Shown here: piece by piece, positions 48,035-60,090 of the stretch
How the letters are laid out: each line of letters starts with the position of its first letter
Numbering within the stretch: the first letter of the stretch is position 1
Assembly: GCA_964017155.1 (NCBI GenBank)
Contig: OZ024862.1
Span: 2,252,070 to 2,316,069 of the forward strand
Length of the DNA: 64,000 bases
From: Oasisia sp. SBJ-2009
Taxonomy: Eukaryota > Annelida > Polychaeta > Sabellida > Siboglinidae
Direction: 5' to 3'
Position numbers and translations under genes: made by a program
Notes under the pieces: generated by a model
The model's input: only the letters and a program-made list of their open reading frames with translations
What the model was told of the DNA's origin: nothing
Database searches by the model: none

Positions 48035-50433
48035 CAGGGTGGTAGGACCAAATTTTTCTTCAGATTTTTTTAATGTTCCGTGATAGTAGTCACTATGAGA
48101 CGTAAAATGGTAGTTGTTTCATGTATTTAAGTGAAATATTAAACAAACTACATATGTTTAAAGTTACAAATTTCATGACATTTTCTTACGAGTTAGGGCT
48201 TACGCCACGGTTTGCTAATTTTGCTTTTAAACCACACACATAATTTTTTTTCCCTGGTGACCATAATCACTAACTGAAGTGCAATTGTGCTTGTTTCATG
48301 TACAGTAGAACCTGTCTTGTAGGGACACCTGTCCCACCAAGCAAAAGTGTCCCTACATTGCAGGTGTCCCCTCATCGGAGGGACAGGAATTTGCGGCATT
48401 TTTTCCCAAACATGCAATCTTTATTTACATCCACATTACAACATACATAAATCACTTTTATGCCCACAATTATAATACCCATACAAATGAAGTTTAATAA
48501 TATATCATTTAATATTACAGTAGAACCCCTCATTTAAGACAGTTTGGATTAATTCATAATAATTAATGTCCATAATAGCATGTATGCTTTTGAAAACAAA
48601 GTAAGTATTAAAATGCACAAAATACAAATTAGAAAAGAATAAAATGAGACGACACATTAACAACATTTTCATTTATTTTGTGTGTGTCATGTTTCATTAT
48701 AAGTTTCATTTTGAATAGTTTTTACAATATAATAAATTATTATTTTCTGATTGGGAATTCAAATTTGGGCTGAGGGGCTAAAATGTGCTGCCACCTCACG
48801 GGGTCTTGGTAATCACGAAGCGGTCGCCATTTTGTTTATCGTTTCAGCGGCGCAAAACGATCATTTACTTTCTAATCTAACCATGAAAACGACTTCTTAC
48901 AGCCGTCAAACTTCTTGTCTGATAACTTATATACACATGCACACGCTAGGTTACAAAATAAAATAATTTAAATTCATTTAAAGACTATAATTAACAAATC
49001 AAAATTGATTGACTCGACATCACCGGCGCCGGTAACGTGCAGGCCATGGATTACCGTAGCGTAACGTCAATATTTTATCGCGGCGTCACTACATAAATGA
49101 GCTTCAGAAATTTTGGTTTTGGCTGTATATAGATGAAATATTAATGAAACTACAATTTTATGAAATTTCAAATTAAAAACAACTTCGACAATTTTCTGGC
49201 AGATTTGATCTTGCCAATCAATGTTTAGAATTGCTATCAATTTTTCTTCTGATAATAGTAATTACTTAAAATGCAATGCTGCTGCCTTCAAGTACAAAGA
49301 TTAAATCTTACCGAAACTGCAATTTATTTTTAAATTGTTTTATTTTTTCTGAACATTCTCCTATTAATTTGTTTTACCTAAATCACAATTGAGAAGATTA
49401 CCTTTTTCAATTATACTGATTTTGTTGTAAACTATGATGAAGGCCAATACATACCTAATTTTGTTATTCAATTATATATAATATATCATAATGTTTCAAC
49501 AATATTATACAAATTACATATATTCTCAAAACTAAATACTAATTCATGTAAAACTGTCATCAAAGAATACCCCAGTAATGATGTACAAAAGTCATGTTTA
49601 ATATACCTGTATAAACATTAATTATTAACGATAGATTATCATAAATTTTAGCAATGTAATGTAGCCAAACCAACACACAGAAGTATGAATAGAATGCTAA
49701 AAAAAGGAAATTAATACAATAATACCAATAAACAAATTAATATATATTAGCTACATTAAACATGGCAGTAATTAATAATTTTACGCAGTTACATGTGCAA
49801 GCATAAGTACTTGCTAACTATTAATAATAGTATTAATCAAAGACACCCGCTATCAATCACATCGATATCAGAGTGCTTTGTATATCACACTGGGAACAAG
49901 GCAAAATGGCGATGTCTTTTGAGAAAATAAACGGACTTTGTGGCCATTTGTGCTATCAATTAGTAATCCATGAGTGATGACTGTAATCATATTATAGTCC
50001 ACACAATTCTTTACACTTCTGCATATGAATCATGCTGAATCCACCTAAATAAATAGTCACAAAACATCGTTAAACATAGGCCATTTTAACTGTCTAATTA
50101 CTACAACTTTTTATCAACGGATTATCATGATATTTATATGATCACATTCATTTATCTTTCTTCTTTATTTATAACTTTTTAAAATGGCCATATTCATTAA
50201 CATAATCTCGCAAATAACTGTGAAAGATGGGGCCTGTCAGCATGATCCAACATGGCCACAGGCATAAACAATGACAACCAAAATACGACACCAAGAGGGA
50301 AAAAAATCATTAACCGCTCTCAAGCACCACCAAAAATCAGCTATCAGCATAGAATCATGGATTGACATTATAACAACATGAGAAAAATTATAAATGAACA
50401 TGTATGTTGCGTGATAATAAACTACGGCCTCTA
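48035..50433. repeat. Tandem duplication, copy B, split by an insertion
   Basis: Starts gggtggtaggaccaaatttttctt and ends gtatgttgcgtgataataaactacgg. It matches copy A through its whole length apart from the 823-bp insertion at 48303-49125. Many copy-A CpGs are TpG or CpA here (tatcaatcacatcgat, atcagcatagaatc, ccacaggcataaac). Confidence 0.9.
48303..49125. mobile_element. 823-bp TA-flanked DNA element (Tc1/pogo-like, non-autonomous)
   Basis: Comparison with copy A shows the insertion cleanly. Copy B reads ttcatg-TA-[CAGTAGAACCTGTCTTG ... GGTTTTGGCTG]-TA-tagatgaaat where copy A has ttcgtgtatgtagatgaaat. TA target duplication and CAG-RNAACC ends fit the Tc1/mariner superfamily, pogo/Tigger type. 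A second CAGTAGAACCCCTCATTTAAG end after TA begins at 48518, suggesting nesting or a composite. No transposase frame is present. Confidence 0.7.
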
Positions 50434-50808
50434 AACCAGGACAGAAATGCCTCTCCGGACATAACTCCTATCCAAATGAAATGTTCATTTGTAGTAAAAA
50501 AGTAATAAATCAATTACCAATGCATTGCATCCTATTTAGTGTGACATCTTGTGTCTCATCTAGTGAATTTTTAATTAATATTATTTTACTAATTGTGAAT
50601 CATTAAGTACCTGTACATATTATAATTATCCCAGGCCAGATGACAGACGTGGAGTAAGACAAGAACACTCTCTGTACTGTTGTCACTACATCCTCTAACT
50701 TCCTGTTTCATTCCAGTGTTGAATCCAGGGCAGTCTTCATCCTCAGCCTGAAGTGAGGGACCCAGCAAGGCCAGACTCAGACAGGGAAACAACAGAATTG
50801 CACCAAAC
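50434..50808. other. MDP1 upstream region
   Basis: No exon or clear core promoter motif is seen. It contains the probable MDP1 promoter and 5' UTR. Confidence 0.4.
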
Positions 50809-53800
50809 ATGGCAAAACCCAAGTTAATTGTTTTTGATCTAGGTAACTATGGTGTATTTGAAGCTTACAAAATGTATTGTTTTAGAGAAAACTAAACAAA
50901 GATAAAGTGAATGATTAAGATTTTACAAATAGTAAATAACTGCAAACACATGCAGCCACATTGTGTTTACACTGTACACTGTATTAGTGTGAAAATATAA
51001 TTTCACCAGTAAAAAAGTATATGGCTAATTGACATTATTTGTGCACTCACAGCAAGCGAAATCCAAATATTAATAATAATGTATACATCAATAAATACAT
51101 TTTATCATCTTGACAACACTACCTAATTAAGCTAATATGATACATAGAATTATGCATGTATGTCATCATCATTTAAAAAATCCAACTAATTAACCTGACA
51201 AGTGAAATGTTCATAAAAACTGATGCAAACAGAAATGTTGGATTGTAAACATTGCAAGCGATTGTTGGGGGAAGGGGAGTTGAACCAACATGAAATGGCA
51301 GATATTACCCTGTTTTTAACTAAGTTGTGAACTTATAAACCCATCTTTACATGTTGATGAAAAACCAATCAGTTTCATGAACATATAGGCCTAATGCATT
51401 CATAAGATAATGATAGAGTAGATCATTGCTTGAGGTTTGTTCTTCAGAATAGATAATTGGTTTCAGACTACACCTTGTGGCCTTTCTGGGTGGACACACA
51501 CGTTACTGCTCCCTTCAAGTTGAATGGGTAACTGCCGTGAAGATTATTATTAACTGTGTGATATTGTTCTGATTACATTGTACTTTTGAATTATGTCACC
51601 GTCATGTTCCCGAACTGTCGGATCAGACGGGAAGTTACAACTTCAATGGCCATGGTCAGATTAATGTTGCAGGAAGGAGATTTCCAGCCAGTTTAAGGCT
51701 GTTGTATAACAGGTTGTGTTAATGTTATTCATGAGCTGATAGATTGGGAACTATGCACAGCTATACCTACTATTTTAATGCACTGTAGTGTATATAATAT
51801 TACTTTAATATACTGTAGTGTACACCTCAGTATTGCCTGATTACATACAACCAGCCAACAACTTAGACATAACCAACCAGCCAAAACCTCAGTTGTATTA
51901 ATTATAGTCTGGTAGTAGTTGTTTGTATTCCCTGGTTATGATTGTTGAGCAGTGTAGAATGGTTGTTACACTTTTTAGGTAATAATATTATCCTGTGGTT
52001 AATACTTGTATAAACACCATGGGATGGAGGAGACAGTGTTCATGTGATGGAAGAAAGTGTTCATGATGATGGAGGATACAGTGTTCATGATGATGGAGGA
52101 GACAGTGTTCATGATGATGGAGGATACAGTGTTCATGATGATGGAGGAGACAGTGTTCATGTGATGGAAGAAAGTGTTCATGATGATGGAGGAGACAGTG
52201 TTCATGATGATGGAGGAGACAGTGGTCAGTTGCTAGAAGCAGTGCTTGAGTGATTGAGAAGAGTGTTCCTATGATGGAGGAGGCGATATTCACACTAGTC
52301 ACTGTCTGTTACTTTTATGTTTACCTTTCTACAGTGACAAGATCATTGACCACCACGGCCAGCACGTGAAGGCGTACCCCCACTCCACCCAGATGCTGCA
52401 GAAGCTGCACTTGGAGGGCTACATTGTGGCCCTGGCCTCCAGGTGTGTCACACTCGTTGGATGTAGTCAAGTGTCCCAACAGCACAGCTTTACGTAGAGT
52501 CACGTCCATGTGTCAGTTAGATAGGTAAAACCCGTTTAGATGGGTAGAAAGACTACTGGATGGTTGGTGGATGGGGTAAAAAATAAGCACAAAAAGGTCT
52601 TTAAAATCATATATTGGGAAGTATGCTTAGAAAATGGGTGTCATATATATGTATATAGTTGACTTCAGGTCATAACACCAATATTAACTGGCTTGTATAT
52701 ATGTGAGTTACCACAACACATTGGACTGGCAAACATTTGTACCTGCATAAAAGCTTGGACAACAGTAGATACAGTGTTGATGTTATTGGGGGTGTTGACA
52801 TTTGTGACACTACAGACTGTGTCGTGACACTACAGACTGTGTCGTGACACTACAGACTGTGTCGTGACACCACAGACTGCGTCTTGACACCACACACCAC
52901 AGACTGCGTCGTGACACCACAGACTGGGTCGTGACGCCACAGACTGGGTCGTGACGCCACAGACTGGGTCGTGACACAACAGACTGTGTCGTGACACAAC
53001 AGACTGTGTCGTGACACTACAGACTGCGTCGTGACACCACAGACTGCATCGTGACACCACAGACTGGGTCGTGACACCACATACTTGGTCGTGACACCAC
53101 AGACTGGGTCGTGACACAACAGACTGTGTCGTGACACTACAGACTCTGTCGTGACACTACAGACTGTCGTGACACTACAGACTGTGTCGTGTCACCACAG
53201 ACTGGGTCGTGACACTACAGACTGTGTCGTGACACCACAGACTGGGTCGTGACACCACATACTGGGTCGTGACACCACAGACTGAGTCCTGACACCACAG
53301 ACTGCGTCGTGACACCACAGACTGGGTCGTGACACCACAGACTGGGTCGTGACACCACAGACTGGGTCGTGACACAACAGACTGTGTCGTGACACTACAG
53401 ACTGTGTCGTGACACCACAGACTGTGTCGTGACACCACAGACTGGGTCGTGACACCACAGACTTTGTCGTGACACCACAGACTGTGTCGTGACACCACAG
53501 ACTGGGTCGTGACACCACAGACTTTGTCGTGACACCACAGACTGTGTCGTGACACCACAGACTGGGTCGTGACACCACAGACTGGGTCGTGACACAACAG
53601 ACTGTGTCGTGACACTACAGACTGTGTCGTGACACTACAGACTGGGTCGTGACACCACAGACTTTGTCGTGACACCACAGACTGGGTCGTGACACCACAT
53701 ACTGGGTCGTGACACCACAGACTGAGTCCTGACACCACAGACTGCGTCGTGACACCACAGACTGGGTCGTGACACCACAGACTGGGTCGTGACACCACAG

Positions 53801-56239
53801 ACTGGGTCGTGACACCACAGACTGGGTCGTGACACCACAGACTGGGTCGTGACACAACAGACTGTGTCGTGACACTACAGACTGTGTCGTGACACCACAG
53901 ACTGGGTCGTGACACCACAGACTTTGTCGTGACACCACAGACTGTGTCGTGACACCACAGACTGGGTCGTGACACCACAGACTTTGTCGTGACACCACAG
54001 ACTGTGTCGTGACACCACGTACTGGGTCGTGACACCACAGACTGTGTCGTGACACCACAGACTGTGTCGTGACACTACATACTGGGTCGTGACACCACAG
54101 ACTGCGTCGTGACACCACAGACTGCGTCGTGACACCACAGACTGGGTCGTGACACCACAGACTGGGTCGTGACACTACAGACTCTGTCGTGACACTACAG
54201 ACTCTGTCGTGACACTACAGACTGGGTCGTGACACTACATACTGGGTCGTGACACTACAGACTGTGTCGTGACACTACAGACTGGGTCGTGACACTACAG
54301 ACTGGGTCGTGACACTACAGACTGTGTCGTGACACTAAAGACGATATTATTGTTCAGACGTCACATTGGTTAGACCTGCTGTGTAGTTCTGATTTGTGTT
54401 ACTGATATGGCAGTATAATTCCCCCCATACTGGTAATTTTGCTGGATTTTTTTCTGCTCCAAAATTCCAGATGTAAGAATAAGTACGTATGATGTTTAGC
54501 ATTTTTGTAATATTTTGCCAACAAAATGGAGGAAACCATGGATGAATTGAGTGGTAAGCAACTCCCTAGAGGGCACCACAGTGAGTGAGTTTAAGGTAGA
54601 AAATACTGTTATTATGACAGCTGTTGTTGCGCAGAGGAACCTTTGTTAGTGTACAACTAATAAACACCAGACTGTGTTTAAATCTTTAGCATGTAGATCT
54701 ATTAATTTATTTTCCTATTTCCCACATTAGTTACCTGTTAGTTTAGTTTCCTGTACTTGCTGCTGTTGAACAGGACGTCATACACGACAGAGGCGAAGGA
54801 TCTGGTGAAACTTTTTGGATGGGACAAATACGTCACATACTCGGAAATATACCCTGGGTCAAAGCTCGCACACTTTGAAAAGTGAGTACACCAGGCTACT
54901 ACACCTCGGGTGGTTTTGTATTTCTGTTTCATTCAGTTTCTACAAGAACTATCAAAAAAAAATTCTTACATGCTTGCAATGTCTTTTATATAAATCTTTG
55001 GAAGCTACAGTACGTTTCTGGGCAACCATTTTGAAATCATATCTAAATAATACCAGGCAGTTGCTATGTTAAATATTTATATTGCTACTGTATTGTACAA
55101 GTTATTTCAAAAGAATATGTCACCTCTTTAATCAGTTTTTCTGACTCGGTCTGTTAGAATATAACACTTAGTTTGAACACTGACCACAAAAGAGAGAACA
55201 AATAACAGCAATGTGTCTGTGAAAAAAAAAAGACAAGTTAGACACAATCACAGTATCATATGTATTCACTATTCATCTTTTGTAACTGATAATCTGTTTA
55301 AAAAATACCATTTATCTGCATATGGTTGACAGATTTCACACACAGAGCAAGATACCATACAGTGAAATGCTCTTCTTTGACGATGAAGAAAGAAACATTA
55401 TTGATCTATCAAAGATAGGTAAGTCGCTTAGACAATTTACAATTTGTATTATAAAATTATTCAGACATGCTAAATTGTCATTTTAATTGTATCTGTAGCT
55501 TCTAATATAGTGAACTGTAGTTGGAGCCTGAAATAATAGAATTTGTTTGTACATTCTCAGATTAACCGACTAAATGGAAGTAGCATAACAGCACAACATT
55601 TAAATACGTTTCTTGCATGACACATATTAATAATAATATATTTTATTTTATATTGTTCCATGTCGACAATTGTTCGTGGTGCTTCACAACATATTAAAAG
55701 TAGAATACATAAAAATACAAAACAATTGATAAAATAAGAAGAATGCTAATATTCAAATGAATAAAACAAAATATGTCATATTATATATATATATATATTA
55801 TATATATATATATATATTATATATACATATATTATATATACATATATATGTATATGACATATTTATATATATATATATATATATATAATTAAGTACAATA
55901 TATGTATATATATATATATGTATGTGTATATATATATATATATAATTAAGTACGCATCCATCATCTCACACAGCTATTGGCTCTGGTTTAGGAGTTGCTC
56001 TCTGAGACCACTTGATGATGGTAAAGTGAACTGAAATTCTACATATTGTTTGTATAAATATGTACATCACATGTCTAAACTATGTGAACTGATGAGACAA
56101 CCTTATTGTGTTGAAGTAAGAGTGCGACTGGTGTTGTCTTCTTTCAGGAGTCACATGCATATTCCTCCATGACGGCGTTACAGAGAAGATCATTCAGCAA
56201 GGATTAGAGACATTTGCTGCCAAAAGCTCAGCCACGTGA
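50809..56239 (+). CDS. MDP1: Magnesium-dependent phosphatase 1 (HAD superfamily)
   Basis: Six coding exons (50809-50842, 51467-51527, 52335-52442, 54774-54881, 55333-55418, 56148-56239) with matching phases encode 162 aa (human about 176). HAD motif I is VFDLDYTLWPFW, with nucleophile Asp10 and acid/base Asp12; the Asp12 codon is split by intron 1. Motif II is ALASRTS (Ser67 region), the lysine motif III is YPGSK (Lys98), and motif IV is FFDDEERN (Asp120/Asp121). All catalytic positions are present, so the enzyme should be active. The family is a Mg2+-dependent cytosolic phosphatase acting on phosphotyrosine and sugar phosphates in vitro. The loop between exons 2 and 3 is as in the family. 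Introns 2 and 3 carry large minisatellites. AATAAA at 56329-56334 fits as the poly(A) signal, 90 bp past the stop. Confidence 0.95.
52024..52262. repeat. 24-bp minisatellite in MDP1 intron 2
   Basis: Units of gatgatggaggagacagtgttcat, with gatacagtgttcat and gatggaagaaagtgttcat variants, repeat about ten times. The multiple-of-3 unit gives artificial frames on both strands. Confidence 0.95.
52804..54340. repeat. 20-bp minisatellite, about 77 copies, with 440-bp higher-order period, in MDP1 intron 3
   Basis: The unit is roughly gtcgtgacaccacagactgg, varying mainly at two sites (ccac/ctac/caac and gg/gt/tt/gc). A rare variant string, containing cacatactgggtcgtgac then actgagtcct then actgcgtc, appears at 53261-53310 and again 440 bp later at 53701-53750. 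This indicates block duplication of 22 units. Minus-strand frames rich in Cys/Ser/Val across it are repeat artefacts. Confidence 0.98.
55786..55945. repeat. AT-rich palindromic microsatellite in MDP1 intron 5
   Basis: TATA-rich runs with inverted gtcatatta/atatgacata arms, and atataattaagtac appearing twice. This is likely a cruciform-prone AT tract. Confidence 0.85.
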
Positions 56240-56405
56240 CCCTGAGGGTGGCAGACCATTGACCACCAAACAACTAGGACTGATTGTAGCACATCAAACA
56301 GTGCCATCATTTTACTGCACCTGTACATAATAAACATGGCACATCCAATTGGTTCTTGTTAGTAGTACATTTGTGCCTGACCGTAATAGCCAGTTGCCAA
56401 AAACC

Positions 56406-56470
<65 letters not shown>

Positions 56471-57873
56471 ACCTGGCAGAACTCTGATGCTGGTTAAATG
56501 ATGCTGCCAGCAAGAAACATTTCATATGCATTCTTCTACAGCCCACATGTAGGTCTTATGTCATAGATGTTTGGGTTCCTGTTTGTTTGGCAACCAAGGT
56601 GCACGCCATTTTTGAAGAAAGCATTAATATTTCTGCATATATACATTGATACATACACAAACTTGACTATAGTTCGATGCATTTCAGAGATGTCACAAAA
56701 CCAGCTGAACTTATTAAATAGAAGCAATGTGTGTGCACACAACATGTAGTGTTTGCATAAGGAACACCAGCAGGGTGTGAACCTGTCACACACAACACTG
56801 AATCGCTATTAACCTAAATTGTCCAAGTGAACAAAATGGTTAGACAAATAACTGACATTGCTTTTCCATTGCAACACAGTATTTTCAATGCAGTCATTCA
56901 CAACTGTATTTTATATTATGACATTTTTTTTTTATAATATCTGACACGAATACACAATTTTTAATAGACGATCTAAAAAGTATGCACAAATTCAGTTTTC
57001 TGGATAACACTGCTAACTTTGTTTTGAACTCTTGTTTTGTGGAAACATATCATCCGTCACCATGGCTGTCAAACACCCTATTTGAACGATTGTTTCTACC
57101 TGAAAAAGTGACAAATTACAAAACCAGTACAGTTGTTTCCCACAAGCAGTTTTTAATGGTGGTTATTACAACAGAACGTGTTGCATTGCCTAACAATATT
57201 CTGATTATTCAGTATTTTCTCTAGTTGATTTTCCTCTGTATGTTTAATGACATCCAAATATGAATAGGGTATGTGTGATTTAAGAACTAATTTTTTTGCC
57301 TTTTTAAAGTCCAATAACTAATTAAAATATCTCCACAAATCTATGAATCTAACTCCTTAATTCTTCTTCACACATCTGCTCAACTAGCTAGGATGTTGAT
57401 TACCATCCTTTTGCAGTTTATAATATTATGTTGCTCCCCTTCCTCTCACAACCTATAATATATATTCATAATTTCATGGGAGACAAGATTAAAGTTTTCA
57501 CCAGGTTCAGGTTAAAACAAATAATAAACATTTGCGAGAATAGTGTGGGGTAAGCCGCATGCAGCTATTTGTATAGTTGCTAGGGTTTTGTAACTCTAAT
57601 ACATTTTACATAGCATAAATGTGACGTGTTTTGCCTTCTTAGGCTTAGCCTAGGGCTAGGCTTAGCTGACAATATTAATTAAAAAAATAAGCAAGACAAA
57701 AATCGTCTATCGCGATAAAACGTACGTACGCGCTTTCCCCAACACCTCTGAAAAATTAGGATTCGGTTTTATAAGTGATTACCTATAACTCTATAATGAA
57801 CAACGAAGGAGCAAATTAACATGTAATAACATAATTAATTCATAGCATGGCGTCTGGTGTATGTAGATGCTCT
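56240..57873. other. MDP1 3' region and intergenic spacer
   Basis: It contains the AATAAA at 56329 and an (AT)n tract at 56409-56466. No exon is recognised on either strand. Near 57640 the words ggcttagcctagggctaggcttag make a small imperfect palindrome. Confidence 0.5.
56409..56466. repeat. (AT)29 microsatellite
   Basis: A pure AT run. Confidence 0.95.
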
Positions 57874-58521
57874 TACGTTTTTCCGGCGTTATAAACGTTC
57901 CGATTGCGGTTCTACGCATGCGCGATATATGTAAAATCATCAATGTGCATGCATTGCAACTAAACGACAAAGCATTTATGGTATGAATACTACGGGTTGT
58001 TCGTTAGGAAGTATAACCTTTCAGCCAAGTTGTTTGTTGCAAATTACCACGAGGCAAACAACTTTGGAGGCATGTTTTGATAGCAAGCGTAAATCATGTG
58101 ACTGTAGTGCGCCATAATCCGTGACAGCTTATAATTGCTACATTTCAGTTCTCAGTTCTCAGGTTATTAACTCCAAACAACCCTATCTTTGGCTAACGCA
58201 GGAGTCACTGAGGATGGTCACTTCCAGTGTGCTTGGCGTCCTCAGTGGTTCTTTTACGTCCCAAATTGAGACGGGACCGACATTAACGTGATTCTCCGAT
58301 TCACGATTTTTTTTCACAGTGATTGATTAAAAAACGTAATATTTTATTGCATTGAACGACATTTTAAGAAACTCTTCACAGTAATCGTCACAGGAGAGTT
58401 AACGAACAGCTCGTGGCATTTATACCGAAAATGTTTTGTTGTTTCGCTGGACATTGAAGATTTTACATTTGTTGCGCATGCGCAGAAACGTCAATCGGAA
58501 CGTTTTTAACGACCGGAAAAA
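57874..58521. mobile_element. 650-bp element with about 48-bp terminal inverted repeats
   Basis: The left end reads gtttttccggcgttataaacgttccgattgcggttctacgcatgcgc. The right end, reverse complemented, reads atttttccggtcgttaaaaacgttccgattgacgtttctgcgcatgcgc. The match runs about 48 bp with a few differences. Each repeat ends inwards in a CGCATGCGC palindrome. No transposase frame lies inside. The outer limits and target duplication are unclear; TTA/TGA next to the ends would suit a 3-bp duplicator such as PIF/Harbinger, but that is a guess. Confidence 0.7.
58473..58484. promoter_or_regulatory. NRF1-type palindrome TGCGCATGCGCA
   Basis: A perfect 12-bp match to the NRF1 consensus in the right inverted repeat. 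Similar GCATGCGC palindromes lie at 57915-57924 and 58564-58573. Confidence 0.5.
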
Positions 58522-59403
58522 TGTGAAAGTGAGGAAACATGAAGCTAATAACTTCCTTTCAAAGCGCATGCGCGAATGAGCGAAGTTTTAAATGCGGAAC
58601 TTCTAAGTTAAATTTACCAACCTACTTGGTTGATGTATTGACGTATTTATAGTTCTTTCAACTGGGATCGTGGGACATTTACCAGGTATATTATATACAC
58701 ACACTATTTATAATTATATTTTAAGCACAGCTGACTGGCATTTAATGTTGTTATGAGAACGCCGAGCGATAATACGGTATCAACACATTGCTTATGCGAG
58801 GTTAAATTGAATCTAAGCCGAACACATGTGCCGTTAACGTATTACATTTTCTAAGCAACACCTATGTGGAACATAAACTGCACAGTTAATTCCACATGTT
58901 TTTGTGTGAGTTTGATATTCATGCATTATTTATAATTTATGGTTAAATGGGTTATTTACACACCCACTCACCGCTGCCACTGCCACTGGATATATGGTCA
59001 TGGTGGAACTTGGAAGGTGACGTGACGTTAATTTTTTTTTTATTTCTCATTTAGATTCCATACGATATAGTTTATCATGCAATTCACAGTGCTTTTTAAA
59101 TTTTGGGGATATTGTTATTATTTCTATATTGTTATTATTTCTAACTTTATTCCATTTTTTCTCAGTAAAAAGTGTTATTGGGATTGCATTCAATTCATTT
59201 CTTATGATTAGGAAGTTGAAACGATAGCTGTGTCACTGGCCAAGCACATACAAGGATGCTACTTATGCCATTTTAAAGAGCTGTAACATTCTATACTAGA
59301 CTGCATAGTCAGTTTTATATACTACCTAGTGCATTTTATGTAATTAATTCAAATGTCATGGGTAGAACTTCAACATTTATTTAACTAAACAGCAGGACTA
59401 AAA
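58522..59403. other. Intergenic, possible upstream exon of CENPL
   Basis: ctgggatcgtgggacatttaccag followed by GTATAT near 58685 could be the donor of a non-coding first exon. No coding exon is seen. Confidence 0.3.
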
Positions 59404-59735
59404 AAGTAAAGGCAAGTTCTTATATAGCGCAGTATCCAGTCCTCAGGACCGTTCAAAGCGCTTTACACTTTACTTCCCTGACAGACCTGTTCACTCAGAC
59501 ACCATCTCGGCTTCTCTGGGAAGCATCCAGCCATATGCTACAATTAATGTGCGAAGGCTGCTCGTACACATATCCACCACTGTCTATAGTCAGGTACTCA
59601 TTTATTCAGCTAAGTGAACTGGAGCAATGTAGAGTGAAAAAACTTGCCCAAGGTTTTAACACCGCAGCTAGGATTCGAACCCGGGTTCTCGTAGTCGAGA
59701 GTCCGAAGCCCTACCCCTGAGCCACTGCGCTCTAC
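59404..59735 (-). mobile_element. tRNA-derived SINE, nearly full length
   Basis: On the minus strand it begins gtagagcgcagtggctcagg, and TGGCTCAGGGGTA fits a tRNA A box. GGTTCGAATCC at 59681-59671 is a perfect B box. A unique body follows, and a tail tgtaaagcgctttgaacggtcctg continues into a gcgctatataag core. Tail fragments of the same family occur at 19782 and a body fragment at 38700. The intact promoter boxes suggest a fairly young copy. Confidence 0.88.
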
Positions 59736-60090
59736 TAGTAAAATTATACAAATAAAAGGACTGCTAAACTTATAAATACTCCCCTGTCATACCCGATGGC
59801 TGTGCCTAAGAAAATGTATAATGATTAAGTTGTTACACATTATCAGTAAATGAAGTCATGGCTGCTGTAGAAGTCGGGGAAAGTTGACTATGGAAACCAT
59901 AGATCGATTGTTTTAATGACTTGTGATTCAGTTACAACCAGAAATATGAACGGGGTAGGGTCACAGTGGCTGTTTCTGAAAAAAGACTTGATTGTAGAAT
60001 GGGGTGGACGACAGGCTGATGTTTACCAAACAGCCTGAGTTTTTGACAGTCTGGTTTACTGGTCCACCATAATCTTCACCAAGTGTATGT
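59736..60090. other. Intergenic, no gene seen
   Basis: Unique sequence between the SINE and the large tandem duplication. No exon is supported. Confidence 0.4.

Noticed and set aside
52830..54175. Cys/Ser/Val-rich minus-strand frames
   Set aside because: These are translations of the 20-bp minisatellite, with a period of 20 residues and no splice or start context.
52804..54340. Possible CRISPR-like array
   Set aside because: The repeats are directly contiguous with no unique spacers, and the genome is clearly eukaryotic.
59671..59735. A tRNA gene on the minus strand
   Set aside because: A and B boxes are present but no complete cloverleaf ends were found, and the sequence continues into a repeated body and tail, so it is a SINE head.
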